DNA from: Acidilobaceae archaeon
GTDB lineage: Archaea > Thermoproteota > Thermoprotei_A > Sulfolobales > Acidilobaceae
Assembly: GCA_027014125.1 (NCBI GenBank)
Contig: JALWEI010000038.1
Coordinates: forward strand, 1-64,000
Direction: 5' to 3'
Length of the DNA: 64,000 nucleotides
Shown: positions 7,808-16,235 of the stretch, in pieces
Layout: every line of letters begins with the position of its first letter
How positions within the stretch are numbered: position 1 is the stretch's first letter
The notes under the pieces: generated by a model
What the model was told of the DNA's origin: nothing
Database searches by the model: none
The model's input: the letters and a program-made list of their open reading frames with translations, nothing else
Program-made: the position numbers and the translations under genes

Positions 7808-9146
7808 CCAGAACCACCTCATCATGGAGCAGGTTAGCAACCTTCCAGGTCAGCCTGGGCTCCACAAGGACAGATATAGAGGGGCTGGCCGGGCTCCACA
7901 CGACCACCTTAGCCCCCTCCCCAAGGGCTATCTCATGCACCCTCGACATCATGCCCGGGCTTATAACGCCCTCCCCCACAACACTCACAGAGGAGACGTG
8001 GCCCTCCTTGTACACGTTGCTAGCGTAGCCCTCCCTCCTGAGGCCCTCAAGGGCTTCCAGCGCCTCCTCGGCCTGGCCAGACTCAACCACGAACACCATA
8101 CTAGTCTCGCTGGGCGGCTGGACTATCGAGACAATGTTCACGCCCCTACCAGCCAGGAGGCCGGCAGCCTTGGCTAGCGCCCCTATCCTCCCAGGCAGGG
8201 TTTTACCCTCAACCACAACCATGGCAAGGTCCTCGTATACGGTTACGGCCTTCACAGGGGGAGGCCCGCCAACCCCGTCTATAACAGTCTCTGAGCCGCC
8301 GCCTACACGGGTGATCCTAACCCTAACACCACTCCCTATCAGGGGCTCGAATGTCCTAGGATGGAACTTCCTCAGCCCCAGCCTAGCCACCTCGGCCGCC
8401 TCGGAGAAGTTCATCCTATCCACCGGCCTGGCATACGGGATCTTCCTAGGATCCCCGCTCATAACCGCCCCGGTAACCGTGTAGATGAGGACCTCTCCGG
8501 CATCGAGGTACGAGGCTAGGAGGGTGGCAGAGAAGTCGCTACCACCCCGGCCCAGCAGTGTCACAGCCCCATCGAGGGTGCCGCCGATAAAGCCTGTAAC
8601 CACAGGTACTACACCATCCCCTAGGAGGGGGAGGAGGGTCTTCCTAGTAAGGTCCCTAGAGACCCTGTATATGGGATTAGCCTCCCCAAACCTGTCATCA
8701 GTAACTATACCAGCCTCCCTACCGGTCAGGCTAACCGCCTTGAGGCCCAGGGACTCCAGGGCTGCGGCCATGACTATGCTGCTAAACCTCTCGCCGAACG
8801 ACACTATATAGTCCCTAGCCCTGGGGGACACCTCACCCAGTACCCTCACAGCCCACAGGGCTGACGCCAGGTTGGTATACTCCCTGTAAAGGTCCTCGCT
8901 GAACCTAGGAGCTCCGCCCACCTCCTCGAGGGCCCGGCTATAGGATTCATAAACCTCCTCTATGATCCTCTCAGCTGAGCCGGGGCTGGAGGCAGCCTCG
9001 ATAAGCTTATCCGTGACCCCCTTCATGGCGGAGACGACTACGATAACCCCCCCATGCTCGTGGAGCTTCCTAACCTCCTCGGCGGCCCTGAGATAGTCGC
9101 CCCCGCTAGTCAGTATGCTGCCCCCGAACTTGGCTACCCGTATCAC
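7800..9146 (-). CDS. Aspartokinase
   Basis: This 448-residue enzyme phosphorylates aspartate, the first step of the aspartate family of amino acids. The amino-acid-kinase domain starts with AKFGGSILTSGGDYLRAAEEV, and carries SFGERFSSIVMAAAL and the GRGGSDFSATLLA motif near residue 200. Two ACT domains follow (from about residue 300; LPGRIGALAKAAGLLAGRGVNIVSI), which normally sense end-product amino acids such as threonine or lysine. It is immediately upstream of asd, giving the first two pathway steps as one unit. No homoserine dehydrogenase domain is fused. Confidence 0.93.
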   Translation of the reverse strand: MIRVAKFGGSILTSGGDYLRAAEEVRKLHEHGGVIVVVSAMKGVTDKLIEAASSPGSAERIIEEVYESYSRALEEVGGAPRFSEDLYREYTNLASALWAVRVLGEVSPRARDYIVSFGERFSSIVMAAALESLGLKAVSLTGREAGIVTDDRFGEANPIYRVSRDLTRKTLLPLLGDGVVPVVTGFIGGTLDGAVTLLGRGGSDFSATLLASYLDAGEVLIYTVTGAVMSGDPRKIPYARPVDRMNFSEAAEVARLGLRKFHPRTFEPLIGSGVRVRITRVGGGSETVIDGVGGPPPVKAVTVYEDLAMVVVEGKTLPGRIGALAKAAGLLAGRGVNIVSIVQPPSETSMVFVVESGQAEEALEALEGLRREGYASNVYKEGHVSSVSVVGEGVISPGMMSRVHEIALGEGAKVVVWSPASPSISVLVEPRLTWKVANLLHDEVVLGG

Positions 9147-9211
9147 CCGCCAGCCCCTAGGAGGGGGCGCAAGACGGGTTCAGGCTTATTAGAGTTACAT
9201 GAACTATTAGC

Positions 9212-9853
9212 TCAGCCCAGAGCCCTATCCCCCGCATCGCCCAGCCCGGGGACTATGAAGAACCTGTCATCGAGGCTGGGATCCAGGCCAAGGGTGTAGA
9301 CGTGCGCCTCGAGGCCCAGCCTAGAGGCGGTGTCCCCCACAGTTTCAATCCCCTTATTGGAGGCTATGACAGTTCCTAGGATCACCCTCTCCGCGCCCCG
9401 CCGGGCCAGCATCTCCATGGCTATGCTCATGGTGGACCCGGTAGCCAGCATGGGGTCGAGTATAACGTTATTCAGCCTAGGAGCCCTCGAGGGGAGCCTG
9501 TCATAGTAGACCTCAACCCTCACGCTACCAGGAGCCTCAACCCGCCTAGCAGCTACAAACCCGATCCTAGCCTCAGGCAGGAGCCTGGTGAAGCCCTCAA
9601 CAAGGGGCACCGCCGCCCCCAGTATGCCGACAACCAGAGGCTCCTCGCTAGACCAAAGCTCAACCGCCACACCCAGGGGCGTCTCGACCCTCCTCTCCAC
9701 CCACTCCATAGACCTGGAGACGTGAGGGGCCAACAGGGACCCGGCAGCCTCCATCACGGCCCTAAACCTGTAGCGGGGAGTCGACTTGTCGCGGAGGAGA
9801 GCAAGGATCCACCTAGCAAGCGGCGACTCCTCTCCAACCACCGTTACCCGCAT
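9212..9853 (-). CDS. upp: Uracil phosphoribosyltransferase
   Basis: A 213-residue pyrimidine salvage enzyme that makes UMP from uracil and PRPP. The PRPP-binding loop is VILDPMLATGSTMSIAMEML, and the C-terminal uracil-binding region includes IVPGLGDAGDR. The early region (SPLARWILALLRDKSTPRYRFR) matches the family's (LR...T..FR) segment. The frame stays open far upstream (to 10177), but that extension runs through the divergent Pus10 gene and the promoter. ATG 9853 has TAGGGG close upstream and sits about 18 nt from the predicted transcript start, so it is the likely start. Confidence 0.9.
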   Translation of the reverse strand: MRVTVVGEESPLARWILALLRDKSTPRYRFRAVMEAAGSLLAPHVSRSMEWVERRVETPLGVAVELWSSEEPLVVGILGAAVPLVEGFTRLLPEARIGFVAARRVEAPGSVRVEVYYDRLPSRAPRLNNVILDPMLATGSTMSIAMEMLARRGAERVILGTVIASNKGIETVGDTASRLGLEAHVYTLGLDPSLDDRFFIVPGLGDAGDRALG

Positions 9854-9894
9854 AACCCCTACCCTAGGCATGGAATAGCGGGCATCAAGCCCGG

Positions 9895-9901
9895 TTATAT
9901 A
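9895..9901. promoter_or_regulatory. Shared divergent promoter box (TTATATA)
   Basis: A TTATATA element lies in the 91-nt gap between upp (minus) and the Pus10 gene (plus). It is spaced suitably for both: predicted starts near 9870 leftwards and 9925 rightwards. Confidence 0.5.
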
Positions 9902-9944
9902 GTGTAGCAGCACCACCCACCAGGCCCCCGGGTGGGCAGGGGGA

Positions 9945-11255
9945 GTGCTTGAAGAAGCGGCTAAGCTGCTAGAGGAGCAACCCCTATGCGATAGGTGCCT
10001 AGGCAGGCTATACGCCAGGCTGGGTAGGGGCTGGAACAACAAGGACAGGGGTAGGGCCCTGAAGATGTCGGTTATAATGTGGCTCCACAGGGAGGCGGCT
10101 GAGGGTAGCGTGGATGCAAAGAAGAGGTTTAGGATAGTGGCTAGCAACGCGGGAGAGGTTGGTAGGGAGCTATACAAGCACCTCTACGGCGAGGACCCCG
10201 GGGAGGCCAGGTGCAGGATCTGCGGGTCCATGCTAGACAAGGCTATAGGAGAGCTGGCCGAGGAGGCTGCTAAGGTACTCAGGCTCTATGACGCTAGGAA
10301 GATTGTAGTGGGGGCCAGGGTTAGCCAGGAGATACTAGAAGCCGAGGACGAGGTCAAGGCTAGGTATGGGATCAAGTATGGGGAATCGATCAAGGCCGAG
10401 ATAAGGAGAGAGGTAGGCAAGCTGCTCAGGGACAAGCACGGCTACACAATAGACTTCGACGAGCCAGACGCCATGGTGATAGTAGGCTTCCCAAGCCTAA
10501 CCGTAGAGATCCAGAACAACAGCCTCCTACTCAGGGGTAGATACTGGAAGAGGGGAAGGATGATCAGCCAGGCATACTGGCCCACACCCTCAGGCCCCAA
10601 ATACTACAGCATAGAACAGGCAGCCTGGAGCCTCCTCCAGCTAACCGGGGGAGAGACGGTAATCCTACACGCAGCCGGCAGGGAGGACGTGGATGCAAGG
10701 ATGCTAGGCACGGGGAGGCCCATGATACTGGAGATAAAGAACCCGAGGAGAAGATACATCAGCCTAGGGGAGCTGGAGGAGGCGGCCAACAAGGGGGCCC
10801 CAGGCCTGGTAGAGTTCCGCTTCACCGGGAGAGCGTCGAGGAGGGACATCCAGATCTACAAGGAGGAGGCACAGGGCAAGGCCAAGGTCTACAAGGCGCT
10901 AGTACTCCTAGAGGAGCCTGTGGACAGGGATAGGCTGAAGGCCGCGGTAGACACGCTCAAGGGTGCAACGATAAGCCAGTGGACCCCCAGGAGGGTGCTA
11001 CATAGGAGGAGGAACCTGCTAAGGAGGAAGAAGGTCCTAGACATGGACTGCACACTACTACACAGTAACCTTGCCGAGTGCATTATCAGGACAGAGGGAG
11101 GACTATACGTGAAGGAGCTGATATCCGGGGATGAGGGCAGGACGAGCCCAAGCCTATCAGAGGCCCTAGGAGTAGGGGCCACATGCGTAGAGCTGGACGT
11201 GCTAGGAGTGGAGGCCCCAGATATAGAGCTGCTGGAGGAGCGCGGATCAAAATAA
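9945..11255 (+). CDS. pus10: tRNA pseudouridine synthase Pus10
   Basis: This 436-residue archaeal Pus10 makes pseudouridine at tRNA positions 54 and 55. The N-terminus has the zinc-binding pair CDRCLGR (about residue 15) and CRICG (about 85) followed by a THUMP-like region. The catalytic domain holds GREDVDARMLGTGRP (about 245), in which the Asp after RE is the nucleophile region, and ends with HSNLAECIIRTEGGLYVKELISGDEGRT, typical of the family. The start is a GTG behind GGCAGGGGGA. It precedes rpl21e, whose promoter overlaps its stop codon. Confidence 0.93.
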   Translation: MLEEAAKLLEEQPLCDRCLGRLYARLGRGWNNKDRGRALKMSVIMWLHREAAEGSVDAKKRFRIVASNAGEVGRELYKHLYGEDPGEARCRICGSMLDKAIGELAEEAAKVLRLYDARKIVVGARVSQEILEAEDEVKARYGIKYGESIKAEIRREVGKLLRDKHGYTIDFDEPDAMVIVGFPSLTVEIQNNSLLLRGRYWKRGRMISQAYWPTPSGPKYYSIEQAAWSLLQLTGGETVILHAAGREDVDARMLGTGRPMILEIKNPRRRYISLGELEEAANKGAPGLVEFRFTGRASRRDIQIYKEEAQGKAKVYKALVLLEEPVDRDRLKAAVDTLKGATISQWTPRRVLHRRRNLLRRKKVLDMDCTLLHSNLAECIIRTEGGLYVKELISGDEGRTSPSLSEALGVGATCVELDVLGVEAPDIELLEERGSK

Positions 11256-11260
11256 ATAAT
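11248..11260 (+). promoter_or_regulatory. Probable promoter of rpl21e, overlapping the pus10 stop
   Basis: CAAAATAAATAAT spans the TAA stop of pus10 (11253-11255). It is 38-50 nt ahead of the L21e ATG, which fits a TATA box and a short leader. Confidence 0.45.
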
Positions 11261-11297
11261 CCACATAGAGGCACAGGGGCCTGGAGGGGTAGCAGGG

Positions 11298-11597
11298 ATG
11301 GTAAAGGCTCCAAGGGGCTACAGGCACAGGACCAGGAAGCTACTCAGGAAGAAGGTACGGGAGAAGGGAGGCGTGCCCAGGCTAAGCGTAGTCCTCAGGA
11401 AGTACAGCGTCGGGGAGAAGGTTGTGATCAAGATAGACCCATCATTCCACTACGCCATGCCCCACAGGAGGTTCCACGGGCTAACTGGAACGGTAGTAGG
11501 AACAAGGGGCAGAGCCTACATAGTAAAGGTCAACCTGGGCAGGAAGGAGAAGACGCTCTTCGTGACGCCAGAGCACCTAAGGCCGCTAAACGGGTAG
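11298..11597 (+). CDS. rpl21e: Large-subunit ribosomal protein L21e
   Basis: A 99-residue basic ribosomal protein of the archaeal/eukaryotic L21e (eL21) family. It is recognised by GYRHRTRKLLRKKVREKG at the N-terminus, VVIKIDPSFHYAMPHRRFHG in the middle and the SH3-like TGTVVGTRGRAYIVKV segment. The ATG has GGGGTAGCAGGG upstream. It is followed after 21 nt by the Rpb4-type RNA polymerase subunit, a common archaeal pairing, so both are probably on one transcript. Confidence 0.96.
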   Translation: MVKAPRGYRHRTRKLLRKKVREKGGVPRLSVVLRKYSVGEKVVIKIDPSFHYAMPHRRFHGLTGTVVGTRGRAYIVKVNLGRKEKTLFVTPEHLRPLNG

Positions 11598-11618
11598 CCC
11601 AGGTGAGGGGGCTCGTAG

Positions 11619-11963
11619 TTGAAGAGGAGAGTTATCAGCAAGCAACTAGTCTCATGGTCAGAGGCAAGGAGTATAATGGAGTCCAGGATAAAGGATACAG
11701 AGCCGCCTATACTACCAGAGCAGGAGAGGACATGGGAGTACCTCAAGCTAGTGGGTGACAAGGACCCGGAGAAGGAGAGGGTGGCAATAGAAAAGCTATC
11801 CGAGCTAGGCCTGCGCCAGGAGATAGCGGTTAACCTAGTCAACATATGCCCCAAGACCCCGGGCGAGGTTAGGCTAGTCCTAGGCATGGACAAGGAGATC
11901 GTCTACGACGAGGAGCTGGTATCTAGAATACTAGAGATAATAAGAGAGTGTAGGGAGCATTAG
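11619..11963 (+). CDS. rpoF: DNA-directed RNA polymerase subunit F (Rpb4-like)
   Basis: The 114-residue Rpb4 homologue forms the stalk of archaeal RNA polymerase with subunit E (Rpb7). It shows the N-terminal KRRVISKQLVSWSEARSIM beta/alpha segment and the HRDC-like C-terminal helices, including LVNICPKTPGEVRLVLGMD, which is diagnostic for the archaeal subunit. The start is TTG 11619, supported by AGGTGAGGGG ending 8 nt upstream. No subunit E gene is nearby. Confidence 0.93.
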   Translation: MKRRVISKQLVSWSEARSIMESRIKDTEPPILPEQERTWEYLKLVGDKDPEKERVAIEKLSELGLRQEIAVNLVNICPKTPGEVRLVLGMDKEIVYDEELVSRILEIIRECREH

Positions 11964-11980
11964 AACCCAGGCAACGGTAA

Positions 11981-11991
11981 TTAATAATATA
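11981..11991 (+). promoter_or_regulatory. Probable promoter of the DUF655 gene
   Basis: TTAATAATATA sits in the 82-nt gap after rpoF, about 60 nt before the ATG at 12046. A transcript would begin near 12013 and cover the DUF655-ksgA-prmC-trmJ run. Confidence 0.5.
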
Positions 11992-12045
11992 CCTAAGTAT
12001 CCTTATACCCAGTGGCACCCTAGGAATGGGTAGAGTTGGTTAGAC

Positions 12046-12924
12046 ATGCAGGGGCCGCGGCACAGGAGAGGACAACAGGACAGGGCCCAGCCCCACCCAG
12101 CAGCGGTAGAGGTAGAGGCCCTAGTCCTAGACGTGATCCCGCACGGGCTATACAATGACCCCCACAGGGAGCACAGAGACGGCCCCGTAGCCCAGGCAAT
12201 AGGGGTCAAGAGATTCACACTCCTAGACGGCACACCCGTGGGGGACATAGACCTATTCGACAGGGTCACACTGGCTAGGGAGATAGGGAAGACAATACCA
12301 GTACCAACGCCACGCGGCGTAAGGAGGATGACCATAACCCTAGGCTGCCTGCCAGGCCCCGAGAGCATAATCTACTGCGCACCCCTTAAGCACCTCCAAG
12401 ACGATGTCCACCAGGCCCTAGTAGAGGCTATAGAGTCAGACACCCCAAGGGTGAGGGTCGTAGGCCTGGAGGACCTCGCAAAGGCGGCGGAGGCCAAGGG
12501 GCTATCACCAAAGATCCTAGTAGTACCCAGAACACCCATAACATACGAGAACCTGACGAACCTTGCAAGGAGCAACCTAGTGGAGGCGATCAAGAGGATA
12601 ATAGCCTCAAACGAGGAGTTCTTCGTAAGGTTCTTCAACGTGGCAGGCCTGATCAGTATAAGGCAACACGCCCTAGAGCTCCTGAAAGGGGTAGGGAAGA
12701 GGACTGTCAAGCAGGCAATAAAGCAGAGGGAGAAGAAGCCATTCACAAGCTTCGAGGAGGTAAAGAAGGTACTCAAGATCGACCCCGTAGAGGCGTTAGC
12801 GGAGAAGATAGCAGAGGAGATCAGGGGAGAGGCGAAATACTACCTCTTCATACCACCCCCAGACCCCAAGTACCCATTCTTCGACTACCTACCCCAGATG
12901 AGGGGGGAGAAGAGGCAGCGGTGA
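12046..12924 (+). CDS. DUF655 family protein with a large internal insertion
   Basis: DUF655 proteins are archaeal, usually near 200 residues, with an OB-like N-terminal part and a helix-hairpin-helix region; their function is unknown, but they sit beside Dim1/KsgA in many archaea. Here (292 residues) the N-terminal DVIPHGL...AQAIGVKRFTLL part is at 29-60. The conserved ITYENLTNLARSNLVEAI begins at about 165, RFFNVAGLISIRQHALELL at 195-213, and the HhH GVGKRTVKQAI at 215. Residues about 82-163, between the two conserved parts, are an extra segment with no motif I recognise (GCLPGPESIIYCAPLKHL). It overlaps ksgA by 4 nt (GTGA), suggesting a ribosome-related role. Confidence 0.82.
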   Translation: MQGPRHRRGQQDRAQPHPAAVEVEALVLDVIPHGLYNDPHREHRDGPVAQAIGVKRFTLLDGTPVGDIDLFDRVTLAREIGKTIPVPTPRGVRRMTITLGCLPGPESIIYCAPLKHLQDDVHQALVEAIESDTPRVRVVGLEDLAKAAEAKGLSPKILVVPRTPITYENLTNLARSNLVEAIKRIIASNEEFFVRFFNVAGLISIRQHALELLKGVGKRTVKQAIKQREKKPFTSFEEVKKVLKIDPVEALAEKIAEEIRGEAKYYLFIPPPDPKYPFFDYLPQMRGEKRQR

Positions 12925-13754
12925 ATACGCAGCCATGCCCACCAGTAGGCCTAGGCAAGAGCGCACTCCTCTCCTGGCTCAAGGGCCTCCTCAGTAGCCA
13001 CGGGCTCAAGGCCCTAGATAGGCTAGGCCAAAACTTCCTAGTAGACCCGCGGGGGGTAGAAGCATTCGCTAGGCAGGCAGAAGAGCTGGCCATGAGCCCC
13101 TTACTAGAAGTAGGCCCCGGCGCGTGTATACTAACCTACAGGCTCTACAGGGTCACCCCAAGGCTAGCCGCCGTGGAGATAGACCACGGCCTAGCCTGGG
13201 CATGCTCAGCCGTAGCAGCAGAGTGCATGCCAGCAGCTACAATACTCAGGGGAGACGGGGTCCAGGCGGCCCAGGCATGGAGAGCGCCCCTAATAGTGTC
13301 GAACACGCCATACAACATAACCACCAGGCTAATAGCAGGAGCCGCGAGGAACAACAGCGTCAAGGCGATGATCCTAGGCATGCAACTCGAAGTTGCAAGG
13401 AGGATACTTGCAGAGCCCGGTACCGCTGACTACGGCAGGATAACGATCCTAGCCAGGAGATACTTCAGGGCAAGGATGGTAGCGGTACTACCCAGGAGCT
13501 ACTACTACCCCCAACCACGTGTTAACGGGGCAATAGTCACGCTAGAAAGAACCAGGAAATGGTCCAGCGGGGACGAGGTACTAGAGGAGGTAGCCAAATG
13601 CCTATTCACAGGGAGAAGAAGGCTAGCATCAAAAATGGCCAGGGAGTGCAGCAGGAGGCTGGGGATAGAACTATGCTCCAGAGGGCTAGGGGATAAGAGA
13701 GTCTACCAGCTATACCCCGAGGATGTAGAGGAGATGGTCAAATGTGGAAACTAG
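12921..13754 (+). CDS. ksgA: rRNA dimethyladenosine transferase (KsgA/Dim1)
   Basis: This 277-residue enzyme dimethylates two adjacent adenosines at the 3' end of 16S rRNA using S-adenosylmethionine (SAM). It shows LGQNFLVDP (motif X), LEVGPGACILTYRL (SAM-binding motif I), AAVEIDHGLA (motif II) and the catalytic SNTPYNITTRL (motif IV, N-x-P-Y). YYPQPRVNGAIVTLER marks the C-terminal domain start. It starts at a GTG that overlaps the DUF655 stop (GTGA) and runs 11 nt into the next gene, so translation is coupled across three genes. Confidence 0.95.
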   Translation: MNTQPCPPVGLGKSALLSWLKGLLSSHGLKALDRLGQNFLVDPRGVEAFARQAEELAMSPLLEVGPGACILTYRLYRVTPRLAAVEIDHGLAWACSAVAAECMPAATILRGDGVQAAQAWRAPLIVSNTPYNITTRLIAGAARNNSVKAMILGMQLEVARRILAEPGTADYGRITILARRYFRARMVAVLPRSYYYPQPRVNGAIVTLERTRKWSSGDEVLEEVAKCLFTGRRRLASKMARECSRRLGIELCSRGLGDKRVYQLYPEDVEEMVKCGN

Positions 13755-14376
13755 AATAGTCGAGGCCGGGGGCCTAAAGCTCAGGGTATGCACACACCCA
13801 TGCGTCTACCAACCCTCAGACGACACACTAGCAGCGGTAGAAGCGCTAGCCAGAGCCGCAAGCCTAGGGCTCAGGGCTGAGAGCGTGGTAGACCTAGGCA
13901 CCGGCACGGGTATACTAGCCCTAGCCGCCCATAAGATCCTAGAGCCTGCTAGGATACTAGCCGTCGACCATAGCCCCTACGCAGTAAAGACTGCCAGGTG
14001 CACCCTATCAACAATACCCCAGGCATTGGTGGCGAGGTGCAGCGGGGCCTCATGTATAACGGGAAGCTTCGACTTGGCTATATCCAACCCGCCCTATCTG
14101 GAGGTCGACGACAGGGAGCTAGCCCAGGACGATTGTGAGGAGTGGCTCTACACCAGCTGGGGCCCCAGTAGCCTCCTCGAGGATATAGTGGCAGCTGCAC
14201 CCGGCCTAGCCAGGGCCGTACTCATAGTGTACTCGACCCTATCACCGATAGATCCCGAGAGGGAGCTTACACGGCACGGCTACAAGCCCCTAGTCAGGGT
14301 GGAGAAGAGGTTCTTTATGGAGACGATCAAGGCAGTAGTCCTAGTGGGGAGGGGGCTAACGGCTTGGACAGGCTAA
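13744..14376 (+). CDS. HemK/Mtq2-type protein (glutamine-N5) methyltransferase
   Basis: This 210-residue SAM methyltransferase has motif I VVDLGTGTGILALAAHKI at about residue 45 and the NPPYLEV motif at about 110, which is the HemK/PrmC/Mtq2 signature for methylating the GGQ glutamine of release factors. The short length, without the N-terminal helical domain of bacterial PrmC, matches the archaeal/eukaryal Mtq2 form. It starts at GTG 13744 inside the end of ksgA and overlaps trmJ by 13 nt. In eukaryotes a partner (Trm112) is needed; none is visible here. Confidence 0.88.
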   Translation: METRIVEAGGLKLRVCTHPCVYQPSDDTLAAVEALARAASLGLRAESVVDLGTGTGILALAAHKILEPARILAVDHSPYAVKTARCTLSTIPQALVARCSGASCITGSFDLAISNPPYLEVDDRELAQDDCEEWLYTSWGPSSLLEDIVAAAPGLARAVLIVYSTLSPIDPERELTRHGYKPLVRVEKRFFMETIKAVVLVGRGLTAWTG

Positions 14377-15074
14377 GACTAGTACTTGTTGGCACAGAGG
14401 GCGCGATGAACCTGGGAGTAGCAGCAAGGCTAGCCAGAAACTTCGAGGTGGACGAGCTATACATAGTCTCGCCGAAGACCAGCGTGGAGGAGGCAATGGA
14501 GTACAGCGCCCGTGGGGCAGAGGTCCTGGCAAGGGCCAGGATCGTGGAGACCCTAGAGGAGGCACTAGAGGGGGCATCACTGTCAATATGCACAACAGCG
14601 ATAGCAAGGGAGAGGGATGTACTCCGCAACCCCGTGCCGCCCGAGAGGGCGGCGGAGATAGCAGTATCATCCCAGGGCACCGTAGCCCTCGTCTTCGGGA
14701 GGGAGAGCGTCGGCCTAACAAGGAGCGAGATAGAGCAGTGCAGCCTTCTATCCACCATACCAGCAAACCCGGAGTACCCAACGCTCAACCTGGCAACATC
14801 GATAGCGATATACCTCTACGAGATCTACAAGGGTAGAGGCAAGAAGATACAGCTAGACCCGCCAGACGAGAGGCTACTAGGCCTCATAGAAAAGTACACC
14901 AGGGCACTAGTATCGGCGGTAGTAGAGGATACTAAGAGGAGGAACGATATAGTGACAGCCGTCAAGAGGATAGCAGCCAAGTCAGGGTCAAGAAGGGAAG
15001 TAGAACACCTACTCTACCTACTATCAAAAGCCTGTAGAAGAATACCGGGATGCAGCCAGGATAAACCCGGTTAA
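14364..15074 (+). CDS. trmJ: SPOUT-class tRNA 2'-O-methyltransferase (TrmJ-like)
   Basis: This 236-residue SpoU/TrmH-fold enzyme fits archaeal TrmJ, which makes Cm32 in tRNA. Motif 1 is LVGTEGAMNLGVAARLARNF, motif 2 ALVFGRESVGLTRSEIEQC and motif 3 IPANPEYPTLNLATSIAIYLYE. A C-terminal helical region (to about 236) replaces the N-terminal RNA-binding domain of other SpoU enzymes. The start is TTG 14364 with GGGAGGGGG about 10 nt upstream. It ends the DUF655-ksgA-prmC-trmJ run. Confidence 0.88.
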   Translation: MDRLRLVLVGTEGAMNLGVAARLARNFEVDELYIVSPKTSVEEAMEYSARGAEVLARARIVETLEEALEGASLSICTTAIARERDVLRNPVPPERAAEIAVSSQGTVALVFGRESVGLTRSEIEQCSLLSTIPANPEYPTLNLATSIAIYLYEIYKGRGKKIQLDPPDERLLGLIEKYTRALVSAVVEDTKRRNDIVTAVKRIAAKSGSRREVEHLLYLLSKACRRIPGCSQDKPG

Positions 15075-15079
15075 TTATA
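15071..15079 (+). promoter_or_regulatory. Probable promoter of the THUMP methyltransferase gene
   Basis: TTAATTATA lies directly at the trmJ stop codon and about 35-40 nt before GTG 15112, the right distance for a TATA box with a short leader. Confidence 0.5.
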
Positions 15080-15111
15080 GCACCCCGGGCCCCAGGGGCC
15101 AGCTGGAGAGG

Positions 15112-16185
15112 GTGAAGCGCAGGGTGAGGCTACTACTCAAGGTAAACCCAGGCCTAGAGGACGTGGCGCTAGAGGAGTGCACATGGGAGGCCAGGTGTAA
15201 CCCAGTAGAGGTCAGGACCGGCAGGGGCCGGATCATAGCGGAGGCCCAAGGAAGCCTAGAGTGGATCTACTCAAGGACCTCATCCATGAGGTCCCTCCAC
15301 GCAGCCATACTACTCCTAGCAAGCACCAGGGTCCCGAAAACCAGGGACGCACTGGAAGAGGTCTACAGGGTGGCGCTATCCTCGGGCGCAGTCAGCTACA
15401 TACCAGAGGGGTCTAACTTCGCGGTGGAGAGTATGAGGATAGGCGAAGGACACGAGTACACAAGCATGGACCTATCTAGAGTGGTCGGCCAGGCGGTGAT
15501 CGACGCGGCGAGGTCCTCGGGCAAGAGTATAGGGGTCAGGCTGAACAGTCCAACCATCATAGTATACTCGGAGGTCGACGAGGACCTATTCAGCATGGGG
15601 ATACTACTCACGGGAGAGAGATCCCTCCACAGGAGGGGGTACAGGGTCTACGACCACCCAGCAGCGCTCAAGCCCTCCATAGCATACTCGATGCTAAGGC
15701 TGGCAGGGGCCAGGGATGGAGACACCATCATGGACCCCATGTGCGGTGGCGGCACAGTAGCGATAGAGGCGGCAACACTCCTCGAAGACTCCAGGATACT
15801 ATGCATAGACAAGAACCCCTCGTATATAAGGGGCGCGATCGAGAATGCCCTAGCGGCCCGGGTATACGAGAGGATAACATTCATAACAGGAGACTCCACT
15901 AGGCTGGAGGAGCTAGTGGACCCGGATAGCGTAGATGTAGTGGCGAGCAACCCGCCCTACGGGATCAGGATGGGGGACCCCAGGATGGTTAGGCGCGTAT
16001 ACAAGGGCCTAGCACGGGGCCTAGCATACGCTCTCACCCCCGGAGGCAGGGCAGCGATCATAACCACAGAGTCAAGCTACATGGAGAAAGTAGCAAGGGC
16101 GGAGGGGCTTAGGCTCGCCCACGCCAGGAAGGTCAGGCACGGCGACCTCTGGGCCTCGATACTAGTCCTCGAGAAGCGGGGATAG
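15112..16185 (+). CDS. THUMP-domain tRNA (guanine-N2) methyltransferase (Trm14/TrmN-like)
   Basis: This 357-residue protein has an N-terminal THUMP-like region (about 1-165) and a Rossmann methyltransferase domain from about 180. It shows DPMCGGGTVAIEAATLL (SAM motif I), IDKNPSYIRGAIENA and the catalytic SNPPYGIRMGD. The HRRGYRVYDHPAALKPSIAYSM linker is typical of the Trm14/TrmN group that forms m2G6 in tRNA. Trm-G10 enzymes have a related layout, so position 6 versus 10 is not certain. The start is a GTG with GGAGAGG 1-2 nt further upstream. Confidence 0.87.
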   Translation: MKRRVRLLLKVNPGLEDVALEECTWEARCNPVEVRTGRGRIIAEAQGSLEWIYSRTSSMRSLHAAILLLASTRVPKTRDALEEVYRVALSSGAVSYIPEGSNFAVESMRIGEGHEYTSMDLSRVVGQAVIDAARSSGKSIGVRLNSPTIIVYSEVDEDLFSMGILLTGERSLHRRGYRVYDHPAALKPSIAYSMLRLAGARDGDTIMDPMCGGGTVAIEAATLLEDSRILCIDKNPSYIRGAIENALAARVYERITFITGDSTRLEELVDPDSVDVVASNPPYGIRMGDPRMVRRVYKGLARGLAYALTPGGRAAIITTESSYMEKVARAEGLRLAHARKVRHGDLWASILVLEKRG

Positions 16186-16190
16186 CACAC

Positions 16191-16198
16191 TATAAATA
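16191..16198 (+). promoter_or_regulatory. Promoter of rpl10e (TATAAATA)
   Basis: A textbook archaeal TATAAATA box preceded by A/C-rich bases sits 45 nt before the L10e ATG, just after the Trm14 stop. Confidence 0.7.
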
Positions 16199-16235
16199 CC
16201 CAGCCCGCTCCAGGAGGGCAAGGTGGGGGTAGGCT

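Noticed and set aside
9854-10177. Long N-terminal extension of the uracil phosphoribosyltransferase frame
   Set aside because: It runs across the divergent promoter and through the Pus10 gene in antisense; the family's domain starts at 9853.
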